A stretch of 64,000 nucleotides of DNA from Magnetospirillum sp. 15-1. GTDB lineage: Bacteria; Pseudomonadota; Alphaproteobacteria; Rhodospirillales; Magnetospirillaceae. Position 1 is the stretch's first letter; each line of letters starts with the position of its first letter. A model generated the notes under the pieces. That model saw only the letters and a list, made by a program, of their open reading frames with translations. It had not been told where the DNA came from and searched no databases. Where the stretch lies: positions 776,632-840,631 of the forward strand of contig NZ_FXXN01000028.1 of assembly GCF_900184795.1 (NCBI RefSeq), in the 5' to 3' direction. Below are positions 46,159 through 58,735 of the stretch, piece by piece. The position numbers were made by a program, and so were the translations under genes.

Positions 46159-47271
46159 TCAGGCTTTTTTGGGGGGATCGGCGTATTGCCGGGCGATGGC
46201 GTGAAATTCCTCCTGGATGCCGACGAAGGCGTCGACCACGTCCGGGTCGAAGCGGGTTCCCTTCTCCTGGACGATGGCCTCGACCGCCGTGAAATGCGGG
46301 AAGGGTTCCTTGTAGACCCGGCGGCTGATCAGGGCGTCGTAGACATCGGCCACCGCCATCAGGCGGGCGGAAACCGGGATGTCGTCGCCCGACAGGCCCA
46401 GGGGGTAGCCGTCGCCGTCCCAGCGCTCGTGATGGAAGTGGGCGATCTCCTTGGCCATGGTCAGGAAATCCAGGCTGGTTCCCAGCCAACGCTCGGCGGC
46501 CTCGATGGCATTGCGGCCCAGGGCGGCGTGGGTCTTCATGACCTCGAATTCCTCGGAGGTCAGGCGGCCGGGCTTCAGCAGGATGCAGTCCGGAATGCCG
46601 ATCTTGCCGATGTCGTGCAGGGGCGCCGACTTGAACAGCATGGTAATGGCGGGCTCGTCCAGGAAGCGGGCGAAGCGGGGATGGTTCTGCAGGCTGGTGG
46701 CCAGGGCGCTCATGTAGAACTGGGTGCGGCGGATGTGATTGCCGGTCATCAGGTCGCGGGTCTCGGCCAGCGAGGCCATGGCCAGGATGGTGACGTCCTT
46801 GACCGCCGTGACTTCCTTGGTCCGTTTGGCGACCTCGCGCTCCAGGAAGCTGTTGTGGTCGCGCAGCAGGTCGGCCGAGGCCTTGAGCCGCAGATGGGCC
46901 TGGACCCGGGCCAGCACGATGGAGGGGCTGAACGGCTTGGTGATGTAGTCCACCGCGCCCATGTCCAGGCCCCGCTTCTCCTCGGCCATCCGCGTCTTGC
47001 TGGTCAGGAAGATCACCGGAATCTCGCTGGTCCGGGGATCGGCCTTGAGCTGCCGGCAGACCTCGTAGCCGTCGATGTCGGGCATCATGACGTCCAGCAG
47101 GATCAGGTCGGGGCGTTCGTTGCCCAAGGCGATCTTCAGGCCCTTCTCGCCACTGTTGGCCACCTTGACCCGGTAATCCGCCTTCAGCACTTCGCTCATC
47201 AGCCAGATGTCGTCCGGGCTGTCGTCCACCACCAGGATGGTGGCCTTGTCCATGAAATCCGGGGACGGCAT
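46159..47271 (-). CDS. HD-GYP response regulator, second of a tandem pair
   Basis: RpfG-type protein of 370 residues. The receiver domain (ATILVVDDSPDDIWLM, phospho-acceptor in LILLDVMMPDIDG) is joined by a helix to an HD-GYP phosphodiesterase domain with HDIGKIGIPD and HFHHERWDGDGYPLGLSGDD. Such enzymes degrade cyclic-di-GMP. The ATG at 47271 shares a base with the stop of the upstream paralogue (TAATG); the frame is open further upstream. It is the last gene of the kinase operon. Confidence 0.9.
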   Translation of the reverse strand: MPSPDFMDKATILVVDDSPDDIWLMSEVLKADYRVKVANSGEKGLKIALGNERPDLILLDVMMPDIDGYEVCRQLKADPRTSEIPVIFLTSKTRMAEEKRGLDMGAVDYITKPFSPSIVLARVQAHLRLKASADLLRDHNSFLEREVAKRTKEVTAVKDVTILAMASLAETRDLMTGNHIRRTQFYMSALATSLQNHPRFARFLDEPAITMLFKSAPLHDIGKIGIPDCILLKPGRLTSEEFEVMKTHAALGRNAIEAAERWLGTSLDFLTMAKEIAHFHHERWDGDGYPLGLSGDDIPVSARLMAVADVYDALISRRVYKEPFPHFTAVEAIVQEKGTRFDPDVVDAFVGIQEEFHAIARQYADPPKKA

Positions 47272-48449
47272 TACGGGTTGGCCTTCTGGCAAGGGGTGGT
47301 CTCGGTTCCCGAGACCGACAGCAACGCCTTCTTGCGCTTCATGTCGGAATCGGAATCGGCGTGCTCCAGGGCGATGGCGCGGAACTCGTCCTGGATTTCC
47401 AGGAAGGCGTCGACGATGTCGGGGTCGAAGTGCTGGCCCCGGCCCTCGATGATGATCTCCACCGCCTTTTCGTGGGGCATGCCTTCCTTGTAGACCCGGC
47501 GGCTGATCAGGGCGTCGTAGACGTCGGCCACCGCCATCAGGCGGGCGGACAGGGGGATGGCGTCACCGCTCAGCCCCTGGGGATAGCCGCTGCCGTCCCA
47601 CTTCTCCTGGTGGCCGTAGGCGATCTCCTTGGCGGTGGTCAGGAATTCCACCCTGGTCCCCAGGGAGTGTTCGGCATGTTCGATGGCTTCACGGCCCAGC
47701 GTGGTGTGGGTCTTCATGATCTCGAACTCTTCGGGGACGAAGCGCCCCGGCTTCAGCAGGATGCGGTCGGGAATGCCCACCTTGCCGATGTCGTGCAGCG
47801 GCGCCGACTTGAACAGCATGTTGATGGCGCCGTCGTCCAGATGGGCGGCGAAGCGGGGATGGGTCCGCAGCCGGGAGGCCAGCGCCTTGACGTAGAACTG
47901 GGTGCGGCGGATGTGGTTGCCGGTTTCCAGGTCGCGGGTCTCGGCCAGCGAGGCCATGGCCAGGATGGTGACGTCCTGGATGGCCATGACCTCCTCGGTG
48001 CGCTTGGCGACCTCCTGTTCCAGAAAGTCGTTCTTGTCGCGGAGGAAGTCGGCGGTGGCCTTGAGCTTCAGGTGGGTCTTGACCCGGGCCAGCACGATGG
48101 GCGGACTGATGGGCTTGGTGATGTAGTCGACGGCGCCGAGTTCCAGCCCCTTCTTCTCCGCATCCATTTCCGTCTTGGCGGTCAGGAAGATCACCGGAAT
48201 GTGCTGCGTCCGGACATCGGCCTTGAGGCGCTGGCAGACTTCGTAGCCGTCGAGGCCCGGCATCATGATGTCCAGCAGGATCAGGTCGGGGGGATTGTCG
48301 GCCTGCGCGATCTTGAGGGCCTTCTCGCCGGAACTGGCCACCTTCACCCGGTACTCGTCCTTGAGCAGGCTGCTCAGGACCGCCAGATTGTCCGGCGTGT
48401 CGTCCACCACCAGGATGGTGGACTTCTCGATAAGGTCTTGGGCGTCCAT
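47271..48449 (-). CDS. HD-GYP response regulator, first of a tandem pair
   Basis: RpfG-type receiver/HD-GYP protein, 392 residues. The receiver has STILVVDDTPDNLAVL and LILLDIMMPGLDG with FLTAKTEMDAEKKGLE; the effector has the metal motif HDIGKVGIPD and HQEKWDGSGYPQGLSGD. It is closely similar over its whole length to its downstream neighbour and probably arose by tandem duplication, with an extra C-terminal tail rich in Ser, Lys and Thr. It follows the hybrid kinase by ten bases. Likely role: cyclic-di-GMP breakdown in response to the kinase. Confidence 0.9.
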   Translation of the reverse strand: MDAQDLIEKSTILVVDDTPDNLAVLSSLLKDEYRVKVASSGEKALKIAQADNPPDLILLDIMMPGLDGYEVCQRLKADVRTQHIPVIFLTAKTEMDAEKKGLELGAVDYITKPISPPIVLARVKTHLKLKATADFLRDKNDFLEQEVAKRTEEVMAIQDVTILAMASLAETRDLETGNHIRRTQFYVKALASRLRTHPRFAAHLDDGAINMLFKSAPLHDIGKVGIPDRILLKPGRFVPEEFEIMKTHTTLGREAIEHAEHSLGTRVEFLTTAKEIAYGHQEKWDGSGYPQGLSGDAIPLSARLMAVADVYDALISRRVYKEGMPHEKAVEIIIEGRGQHFDPDIVDAFLEIQDEFRAIALEHADSDSDMKRKKALLSVSGTETTPCQKANP

Positions 48450-48459
48450 CGCGGGTTCC

Positions 48460-53202
<4,743 letters not shown>

Positions 53203-53223
53203 GCAACCCCACCTTCCGGCAAT

Positions 53224-53237
53224 GGAACCTGGGTTCC
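53224..53237. promoter_or_regulatory. Perfect 14-bp dyad upstream of the hybrid kinase gene
   Basis: GGAACC-TG-GGTTCC lies 22 bases before the kinase ATG. It may be a regulator half-site pair or a small leader hairpin near the ribosome-binding site. No other example was found in this window. Confidence 0.3.
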
Positions 53238-53291
53238 CTTAGTCATAAAATAGTCGGGAGCACCGCCGGGGGAAAGTGCGTTTCTGCGCCG

Positions 53292-53492
53292 TCATAGGGC
53301 CGGAGTAGGGGGCCAGTGCCGGGCGAGCAGGGTATTGGTCCGCGCCACCGCCTGATGGGCGGCGTCCAACAGGCCTTGCTTGGTGACGACCGCCGCCGTC
53401 GAGATGGCGGTGATCTCGGCGGCCCGGTCCAGCAGGTCGAAGGCCTGGGCCAACTCGCGGCCGGCGTCGATCAGTCGGGTCCAGTTTTCCAT
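53292..53492 (-). CDS. Small uncharacterised protein (66 aa)
   Basis: Not recognised. A 66-residue frame with an excellent ribosome-binding site (GGAGG five bases before the ATG at 53492). It starts MENWTRLIDAGRELAQAFDL and reads as one or two amphipathic helices ending in a short proline-rich tail (WPPTPAL). No membrane helix or metal motif is seen. It begins 32 bases after the decarboxylase stop and is probably co-transcribed with it, so a role in polyamine metabolism or regulation is possible but unproven. Confidence 0.6.
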   Translation of the reverse strand: MENWTRLIDAGRELAQAFDLLDRAAEITAISTAAVVTKQGLLDAAHQAVARTNTLLARHWPPTPAL

Positions 53493-53524
53493 GTCGTCCT
53501 CCCCATTTTTCTCGATGCTCCGGG

Positions 53525-54742
53525 TCAGGCCGCCCGGTGATCCGTGGTCTTGTGCTCCATGGCATGACCGGTGGCCGGCTCGCCCACCTCGACCCGCAGG
53601 ATGTGGTCGAAGCCGTTGAATTCCGTCCGCAGGCAGGCGCCATAGGCCCCCATTTGCCCGATTTCGATCCAGTCGCCCTCGGCGATGTCGTCGGGCAGCG
53701 GGAACGGCCCCTCCATGCGGTCGAGCGAATCGCAGGTCGGCCCATAGAATCCGAAGGGGTGAAGCGCCCCGTGGCTGGCGCCCGCCGCCTTGATCAGGCG
53801 GCAGGGATAGCAAAAGCCCAGCGCTCCGGCATCCGACAGGGTTCCATAGACTCCGTCGTTGATGAACAGCATGTCGCCGCGTCGCCCTTGGACCTGCACC
53901 ACCAGCGACTGGCAGGCGGCCACCAGGGCGCGTCCGGGCTCGCACCACAGGGTGCAGCCGGCCGGCAGGGCCATGCGGGCCACGCCGCGACGGATGGCGG
54001 CCATGAAGGCGCCGAGCGGCGGCGGGCGCATGTCGGGATAGCTCACCGGAAAGCCGCCGCCCACGTCCAGGACATCGAGGTCGATTCCGGCGGTCCGGAT
54101 GATGGTGTCGGCTTGGGCCAGGGCGCGCTCCCAGGCGGTGGGATCGCAGCACTGCGAGCCCACGTGGAAGGCCAGTCCCGTCTTGGCGACGGCGGCGCAG
54201 TCACGCAGCAGTGCCACGGTGGTTTGCGCCGGGGCGCCGAACTTGCCCGACAGGTCGAGGCGGGCCTCGCCCTTGGCAAGGGCCATGCGCACCATCAGGC
54301 GCAGGTCGCGGGCATGGCCGGTTTCCTCGACGATCTTGGCCAGTTCCTCCGGGCTGTCGAGGACGAAGTCGCGCACGCCGTGTTGGGCATAGGCCTCGCG
54401 GATGGCCGAGCGGGCCTTGACCGGATGCATGAAGTGGATATGGGCGTCGGGGAACAGGCGGCGGACCAGCCGCACCTCGGAGATGGAGGCGGCGTCGAAA
54501 TGGCGGATGCCGCCCGCCGCCAGGGCGCGCAGCACCGCCTCGTCCGGGTTGCATTTGACCGCGTACAGGACATGGCCGGGGAAGGCCGCGACGAAGCGCG
54601 CCGCTTCCCTGCACGCCTTGGCCGGGCGCAGGCAGAGCATGGGAATATCGGGGCGAAGGCTCATCACCGCCGCGCGTGTCGACGGCAGCGCCGGGGTGGT
54701 GCCGTCGCGGCGAGGCAGGGGACGGATGCGGGTGATGTTCAT
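53525..54742 (-). CDS. odc: Type III PLP ornithine/lysine decarboxylase
   Basis: Fold type III PLP decarboxylase of 405 residues making putrescine (or cadaverine). The PLP lysine is Lys63 in LYAVKCNP; other family marks are HFDAASISEVRLV, LDVGGGFPVSYP, CEPGRALV and the active-site cysteine in YGPTCDSLD. GGGGAG precedes the ATG at 54742. Upstream is a leader with a 21-codon ORF and strong hairpins, one of which can pair with this gene's ribosome-binding site. Ornithine as main substrate is likely but lysine or mixed activity is possible. Confidence 0.9.
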   Translation of the reverse strand: MNITRIRPLPRRDGTTPALPSTRAAVMSLRPDIPMLCLRPAKACREAARFVAAFPGHVLYAVKCNPDEAVLRALAAGGIRHFDAASISEVRLVRRLFPDAHIHFMHPVKARSAIREAYAQHGVRDFVLDSPEELAKIVEETGHARDLRLMVRMALAKGEARLDLSGKFGAPAQTTVALLRDCAAVAKTGLAFHVGSQCCDPTAWERALAQADTIIRTAGIDLDVLDVGGGFPVSYPDMRPPPLGAFMAAIRRGVARMALPAGCTLWCEPGRALVAACQSLVVQVQGRRGDMLFINDGVYGTLSDAGALGFCYPCRLIKAAGASHGALHPFGFYGPTCDSLDRMEGPFPLPDDIAEGDWIEIGQMGAYGACLRTEFNGFDHILRVEVGEPATGHAMEHKTTDHRAA

Positions 54743-54749
54743 GGTCGTG

Positions 54750-54852
54750 ACTCCCCGGCTGGAATCGATCCTTGCGCCCTTCCCGGCCAGACCGGGAGTG
54801 GCGGCGAAACCTTCGGTGCAACGACGGCGAGGGCGAACGCCTAGGCCGTCGT
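54750..54852 (-). promoter_or_regulatory. Structured decarboxylase leader with alternative hairpins
   Basis: Between the leader ORF and the decarboxylase the RNA forms two stable hairpins. Hairpin 1 (54821-54852) has an eight-bp outer stem ACGACGGC/GCCGTCGT and an inner GGCG-UU-CGCC, and its first base is the last base of the leader stop codon. Hairpin 2 (54781-54797) pairs UCCCGG with CCGGGA. The 5' arm of hairpin 2, with two flanking bases (ACUCCCGG), is also complementary to the decarboxylase ribosome-binding site CCGGGGAGU, one base bulged. No U tract follows, so this is not a classic terminator. Confidence 0.55.
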
Positions 54853-54917
54853 CACGGACTGAGGGTACGCTCGGGATTGAATAGGGGAACTGCGCCCGGG
54901 GCGTTGGTCGTCAACAT
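54852..54917 (-). CDS. Putative leader peptide of the decarboxylase (21 aa)
   Basis: A 21-codon frame (starts MLTTNAPGAV, ends NPERTLSP) with a strong ribosome-binding site, GGGAGG five bases before its ATG. It ends where leader hairpin 1 begins, about 110 bases before the decarboxylase start. A ribosome paused at its stop would block that hairpin. Polyamine-pathway leader peptides with this layout are known (SpeFL upstream of enterobacterial speF), but the sequence is not similar to that peptide. No protein database check was possible. Confidence 0.5.
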   Translation of the reverse strand: MLTTNAPGAVPLFNPERTLSP

Positions 54918-55073
54918 GTCCACCTCCCTTTCGGGTACCGGCCCATTTCTACCGGCTCCTCCAAAAAGGACGCGTGCGTCGTTGCATAACCTACAAAGGG
55001 CCATCGGCACGTGCGTGTGCGTCACTGAGTTGACTCTAGACCCTCCGGGGGGAGGGGGCAAGACCCTGAAATG

Positions 55074-55307
55074 TTACAATTTCTCCGGATCTTGCCGGGT
55101 CGGGTCCACGCCGGCCGGGCGGCGCGGGATGGACGTCACCCGCCAGGTGAACAGGCCGCCCACCTCGGGCCCGCCGGTGCCGGGCGCCTGCCCCGGATCG
55201 ATGGCGCCGATGTGGAAGCTGAGATAGGTCTGCAGCCCGCCGACTCCGTGGCTTTGTCCTGGTCTTCGCAGGGTGACGTTCTGGATATCATTATAATGTT
55301 TGTGGAT
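55074..55307 (-). pseudogene. Remnant of the 3' end of a protein-coding gene
   Basis: A 77-codon frame running from a TAA at 55308-55310 to a TAA at 55074-55076 has no start codon and no ribosome-binding site, but its composition looks coding: it reads HYNDIQNVTLRRPGQS, then GGLQTYLSFHIGAIDPG and GGLFTWRVTSIPRRPAG. It is probably the left-over C terminus of a deleted gene. The family is not recognised. Around it (55308-55459) the DNA is AT-rich without visible genes. Confidence 0.4.
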
Positions 55308-55459
55308 TTATGAAGGGTTGTGGCATATACACGTAAATTGTTCGTGGTTATTGCTGGTCAATACCAAGGTCAGTCCTGAGTCTGAGTGATGTAGCGGTGG
55401 TGGTTCTTTACCGAAATCAACGATATGACCTTTGTCTGAACTTGGTGTGAACTTCATCG

Positions 55460-55473
55460 TTGACCATCGTCAA
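55460..55473 (+). promoter_or_regulatory. FNR/Nnr-type box upstream of the DUF2946 gene
   Basis: A perfect dyad TTGAC-CATC-GTCAA fits the TTGAY-N4-RTCAA consensus of the CRP/FNR family. Its centre is 41.5 bases upstream of 55508, the usual activating position, and TACATT at 55495-55500 fits as the -10. Transcription would then start at or next to the DUF2946 start codon, in keeping with the absence of a ribosome-binding site there. The box likely serves the nnr and nor genes too. Binding by Nnr or FNR is inference. Confidence 0.6.
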
Positions 55474-55507
55474 TGTGCGCTGCCGAAAATGTCCTACATT
55501 TCATGCC

Positions 55508-55912
55508 ATGATGCGTTCCTCACTGAAGCACGCCCTGATTTCGCGTTTTCTGGTCTGTCTGCTGATCGCCGGTCTGGCGACCCAGTGGGTGACCGGCGCG
55601 CGGGCCCTGGGCGGGACTTTGGTGCCGAGCGCCGCCGTGGTGTCGGCCGCGTCCGGCGATAGCGTCGACCGGCTGCTTTCGGATCTGGTCAAATCCATCT
55701 GCTCCAAGAGCAGGAAGGAACAGGCCAAGGACGATCACTGCCTGTACTGCGTGCCGGCGCCCCATTCGCTGGCCGTTTTCCTGGACGATCGGGATGGAAC
55801 CGTTTTGGCCGCCCCGGTCCGGGTCGGCTTCGTCTCGGAATCCCAGGTTCTTCCGCTCTCCCGCCGTCTGCCGGGGGATGGCCCGTCGCGTGCCCCCCCT
55901 TTCTCCGCCTGA
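55508..55912 (+). CDS. DUF2946-like exported protein
   Basis: Small protein of 134 residues with a signal peptide (MMRSSLKHALISRFLVCLLI, then AGLATQWVTGARA) and a short cysteine motif DDHCLYCVPAPHS preceded by SICSKSRKEQ, the pattern I associate with DUF2946 proteins. Such proteins are found near copper and denitrification genes; a metal-handling role is a guess. The start has no ribosome-binding site and would be leaderless if the FNR-type box upstream is used. It precedes nnr by 112 bases, with only a weak hairpin between. Confidence 0.6.
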   Translation: MMRSSLKHALISRFLVCLLIAGLATQWVTGARALGGTLVPSAAVVSAASGDSVDRLLSDLVKSICSKSRKEQAKDDHCLYCVPAPHSLAVFLDDRDGTVLAAPVRVGFVSESQVLPLSRRLPGDGPSRAPPFSA

Positions 55913-56024
55913 GCGCTTTCGCCTGCGAACGTGACCGGGATACCCCGCCTGCTCCGATGACCGGCGCCGCCTGACGGCGCGTGGTCCGACCTGGCGTGGC
56001 TCCCCTCTGAAGGAGCAAAGGATC

Positions 56025-56846
56025 ATGAGATTGGAAACTGCCGCGCCCGCCGCCAAGGGACCGCCGGCCCTCGGTTTCGGCCATTGGCCGAGGCGCCACC
56101 CCGACCGGGCCGCCCTGGAGCGTCTGGCCGACATCGCCCCCTTCGACCTGCTGGACGGCGATGAGATGGAGGCACTGCTGCACGACGCGGCGGTGTGCCA
56201 CAACACCGAGGCCGCCACCCTGTTCATGGCCCGCGGGCCGGCCGAATACCTGCATGTGGTGATGCGGGGCCAGGTGGTGCTGCACGGCCCCGACGGGGTG
56301 ATCGTCGACGGGGTGGCGGCCCCGGCCATTCTGGATGCCGCCGACCTGTTCACCGGCCGCCATGTCTTCACCGCTGAGGCCTTGACCGGATCGCTGGTGG
56401 TGCGCATCCCGCGCACCGACGTGCTGGCGCTGCTGCAATCGAGCAGTCCGCTGGCCCATGCCTTCCTCGGGCTGGTGGCCGCCGCCACCCAGACCCTGGC
56501 CGACGCCCTGATGGCCCAGCGCTGCCTGACCAGCGTCCAGCGTCTGGCCACCTTCTTGCTGGAGCAGGCGGCCAAGGCGGGGGCCGAGCACAGCTTCGTC
56601 CTCGATATCCCCAAGAAGGCCATCGCCGGCCAGTTGGGCATCACGCCGGCCCACTTCGCCCGCTCGCTGACCCGGCTGGTCTCGGCCGGGCTGGTCGGCC
56701 GGCTCAACCGCAACACCATCGTTCTCAACAATATTTCGGCCCTGCGTGCCTTGCTCGAGGGGGAACTCGGCATCGCCACCCAGGACGGAAGCACGGCCCA
56801 GCACAAGCAACTGGCCGCCTACAGGACCTTCAAGAGCCTTTCCTGA
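56025..56846 (+). CDS. nnr: CRP/FNR-family regulator, probable nitric oxide-responsive Nnr
   Basis: Transcriptional activator of 273 residues with an N-terminal cyclic nucleotide-like domain (about 40-160) and a C-terminal winged helix (KKAIAGQLGITPAHFARSLTRL). The four N-terminal cysteines of an FNR iron-sulfur cluster are absent, so it belongs with the Nnr/DNR branch that senses NO, probably through heme. GGAGCAAAGG precedes the ATG. It lies 22 bases upstream of norC, so it is likely co-transcribed with the nor genes it should activate. Confidence 0.8.
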   Translation: MRLETAAPAAKGPPALGFGHWPRRHPDRAALERLADIAPFDLLDGDEMEALLHDAAVCHNTEAATLFMARGPAEYLHVVMRGQVVLHGPDGVIVDGVAAPAILDAADLFTGRHVFTAEALTGSLVVRIPRTDVLALLQSSSPLAHAFLGLVAAATQTLADALMAQRCLTSVQRLATFLLEQAAKAGAEHSFVLDIPKKAIAGQLGITPAHFARSLTRLVSAGLVGRLNRNTIVLNNISALRALLEGELGIATQDGSTAQHKQLAAYRTFKSLS

Positions 56847-56868
56847 TCACTCGTACCGGAGGAGCGCA

Positions 56869-57318
56869 ATGTCGGACGTTCTGACAAAATCCGCCGCCAG
56901 AAACATCTTCTATGGTGGCACGGCATTCTTTTTCATCATCTTCATCGGTCTGGTGGCGCATAGCGTCTCCACCGTCAACGCCATGAGCGAAACCCATCCC
57001 GTCACGCCGTCGGTGGCGGCGGGCAAGCATATCTGGGAACGCCATGCCTGCGTCGACTGCCACACCATCATGGGCGAGGGCGCCTATTTCGCCCCCGAAC
57101 TGGGCAATGTCTGGGTCCGCTACGGCGGCCGGGAAGACGCCGATTCGGCCCGCGAGGCCCTGAAGGCCTGGATGAAGGGCCAGCCCTCGGGCATCGAGGG
57201 GCGGCGCCAGATGCCCAAATTCGACATCACCGACACCGAACTGGATGAACTGGTCGACTTCCTGAAGTGGACCAGCGAAGTCAACACCCAGAACTGGCCG
57301 CCCAAGGTTTCCGGCTAA
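56869..57318 (+). CDS. norC: Nitric oxide reductase subunit C (cytochrome c)
   Basis: Membrane-anchored monoheme cytochrome c of 149 residues, the electron-entry subunit of cNOR. It has one N-terminal helix (IFYGGTAFFFIIFIGLVAHSV), the heme site CVDCH and the axial methionine in GRRQMPKF. GGAGGAGC lies just before the ATG. It donates electrons from periplasmic cytochromes to NorB. norB follows after 16 bases. Confidence 0.96.
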   Translation: MSDVLTKSAARNIFYGGTAFFFIIFIGLVAHSVSTVNAMSETHPVTPSVAAGKHIWERHACVDCHTIMGEGAYFAPELGNVWVRYGGREDADSAREALKAWMKGQPSGIEGRRQMPKFDITDTELDELVDFLKWTSEVNTQNWPPKVSG

Positions 57319-57334
57319 GAGGGGGAAGGAAAAC

Positions 57335-58678
57335 ATGAAATACGAATCGCAAAAGGTTGCCCTCTACTATATCGCCGGAGCCCTGGGCCTGTTCGTCGCC
57401 CAGATCATCTTCGGCGTGGTGCTGGGCACCATCGTCGTGGTACCGAACTTTCTGTCCGAGCTGCTGCCGTTCAACATCGCGCGCATGATCCATACCAACG
57501 CGCTGATCGTCTGGCTGCTGATGGGCTTCTTCGGTTGCTCCTACTACCTGATCCCCGAGGAGGCGGAGACCGAGCTGTACAGCCCCAAGCTGGCCATCGT
57601 GCAGTTCTGGCTGTTCCTGTTCGGCGCGGCGGCGGCCGTGGTCGGTTACCTGTTCCGCATCCACGAGGGACGCGAGTTCCTGGAACAGCCCCTGTGGATC
57701 AAGCTGGCCATCGTCGTGGTGGCGCTGATGTTCCTCTACAACATCACCATGACGGTGCTTAAAGGTCGCAAGACCGCCATCACCAACGTCCTGCTGCTGG
57801 GATTGTGGGGCATCGCCATCTTCTTCCTGTTCTCGCTCTACAACCCCTCCAACCTGATCCTGGACAAGGTGTTCTGGTGGTGGGTCGTCCATCTGTGGGT
57901 GGAAGGCGTGTGGGAACTGGTCATGGCCGCGGTGCTGGCCTTCCTGATGATCAAGATGACCGGCGTCGACCGCGAGGTGGTCGAGAAGTGGCTCTACGTC
58001 ATCATCGGTCTGGCGCTGTTCTCCGGTATCTTGGGGACCGGCCACCACTACTACTGGATCGGCATGCCGGCCTACTGGCAGTGGATCGGCAGCGTGTTCT
58101 CCACCCTGGAGGTGGCGCCGTTCTTCGCCATGGTGATCTTCACCTTCATGATGGTGTGGAAGGGCGGCCGTTCCCATCCCAACAAGGCGGCGCTGCTGTG
58201 GTCGCTGGGCTGCTCGGTCTTCGCCTTCTTCGGCGCGGGCGTGTGGGGCTTCCTCCATACCCTGGCTCCCATCAACTACGTGACCCACGGCACCCAGGTG
58301 ACGGCGGCCCACGGGCATCTGGCCTTCTACGGCGCCTATGTGATGCTCAACATCGCCATGTTCACCTATGCCATGCCCAACATCCTGAAGCGCGAGCCCT
58401 ATAATCAGGTGCTCAACATGTGGGGCTTCTGGGTCACGTCGTCGGGCGTCACCTTCATGACCTTCGCGCTGACCTTCGCCGGCGTGGTGCAGAGCCATCT
58501 GCAGCGGGTGATGGGCATGAACTTCATGGAAGTGCAGGACGCGCTGGGCCTGTTCTACTGGATGCGTCTGGGGGCGGGCGTCGCCACCCTGGTGGGCGTG
58601 ATCCTGATCGTCTGGTCGCTGGTGGTTCCCGGCAGCGCCAAGCAGGCGGGGCGCGTCGCCGCTCAGCCTGCCGAGTAA
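57335..58678 (+). CDS. norB: Nitric oxide reductase subunit B
   Basis: Catalytic subunit of respiratory NO reductase reducing two NO to N2O, 447 residues with twelve predicted helices. Heme-copper family ligands appear in HTNALIVW, in HLWVEGVWELV (non-heme iron ligands) and in GTGHHYYWIG, with HGHLAFYGAYVMLN for heme binding. The length is that of the short, cytochrome c-dependent form. It is the second gene of norCBQDEF. A GC-rich hairpin separates it from norQ. Confidence 0.97.
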   Translation: MKYESQKVALYYIAGALGLFVAQIIFGVVLGTIVVVPNFLSELLPFNIARMIHTNALIVWLLMGFFGCSYYLIPEEAETELYSPKLAIVQFWLFLFGAAAAVVGYLFRIHEGREFLEQPLWIKLAIVVVALMFLYNITMTVLKGRKTAITNVLLLGLWGIAIFFLFSLYNPSNLILDKVFWWWVVHLWVEGVWELVMAAVLAFLMIKMTGVDREVVEKWLYVIIGLALFSGILGTGHHYYWIGMPAYWQWIGSVFSTLEVAPFFAMVIFTFMMVWKGGRSHPNKAALLWSLGCSVFAFFGAGVWGFLHTLAPINYVTHGTQVTAAHGHLAFYGAYVMLNIAMFTYAMPNILKREPYNQVLNMWGFWVTSSGVTFMTFALTFAGVVQSHLQRVMGMNFMEVQDALGLFYWMRLGAGVATLVGVILIVWSLVVPGSAKQAGRVAAQPAE

Positions 58679-58690
58679 GTACATGAGAAA

Positions 58691-58717
58691 GGGGCGGCGG
58701 CCATGGGCCGCCGTCCC
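58691..58717 (+). other. Intercistronic hairpin between norB and norQ
   Basis: A perfect eight-bp stem, CGGCGGCC (58695-58702) and GGCCGCCG (58706-58713), with a three-base loop, extended by a GGG/CCC arm across one bulge. It starts 13 bases after the norB stop. The absence of a T tract argues against a full terminator. It may protect the norCB message or lower expression of the accessory genes. Confidence 0.5.
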
Positions 58718-58735
58718 GCTTTCCCGGAGTTACCC

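Noticed and set aside
54821-54852. Leader hairpin 1 as an intrinsic terminator
   Set aside because: The stem is strong but is followed by TTGCACCG rather than a T run, so simple intrinsic termination is unlikely.
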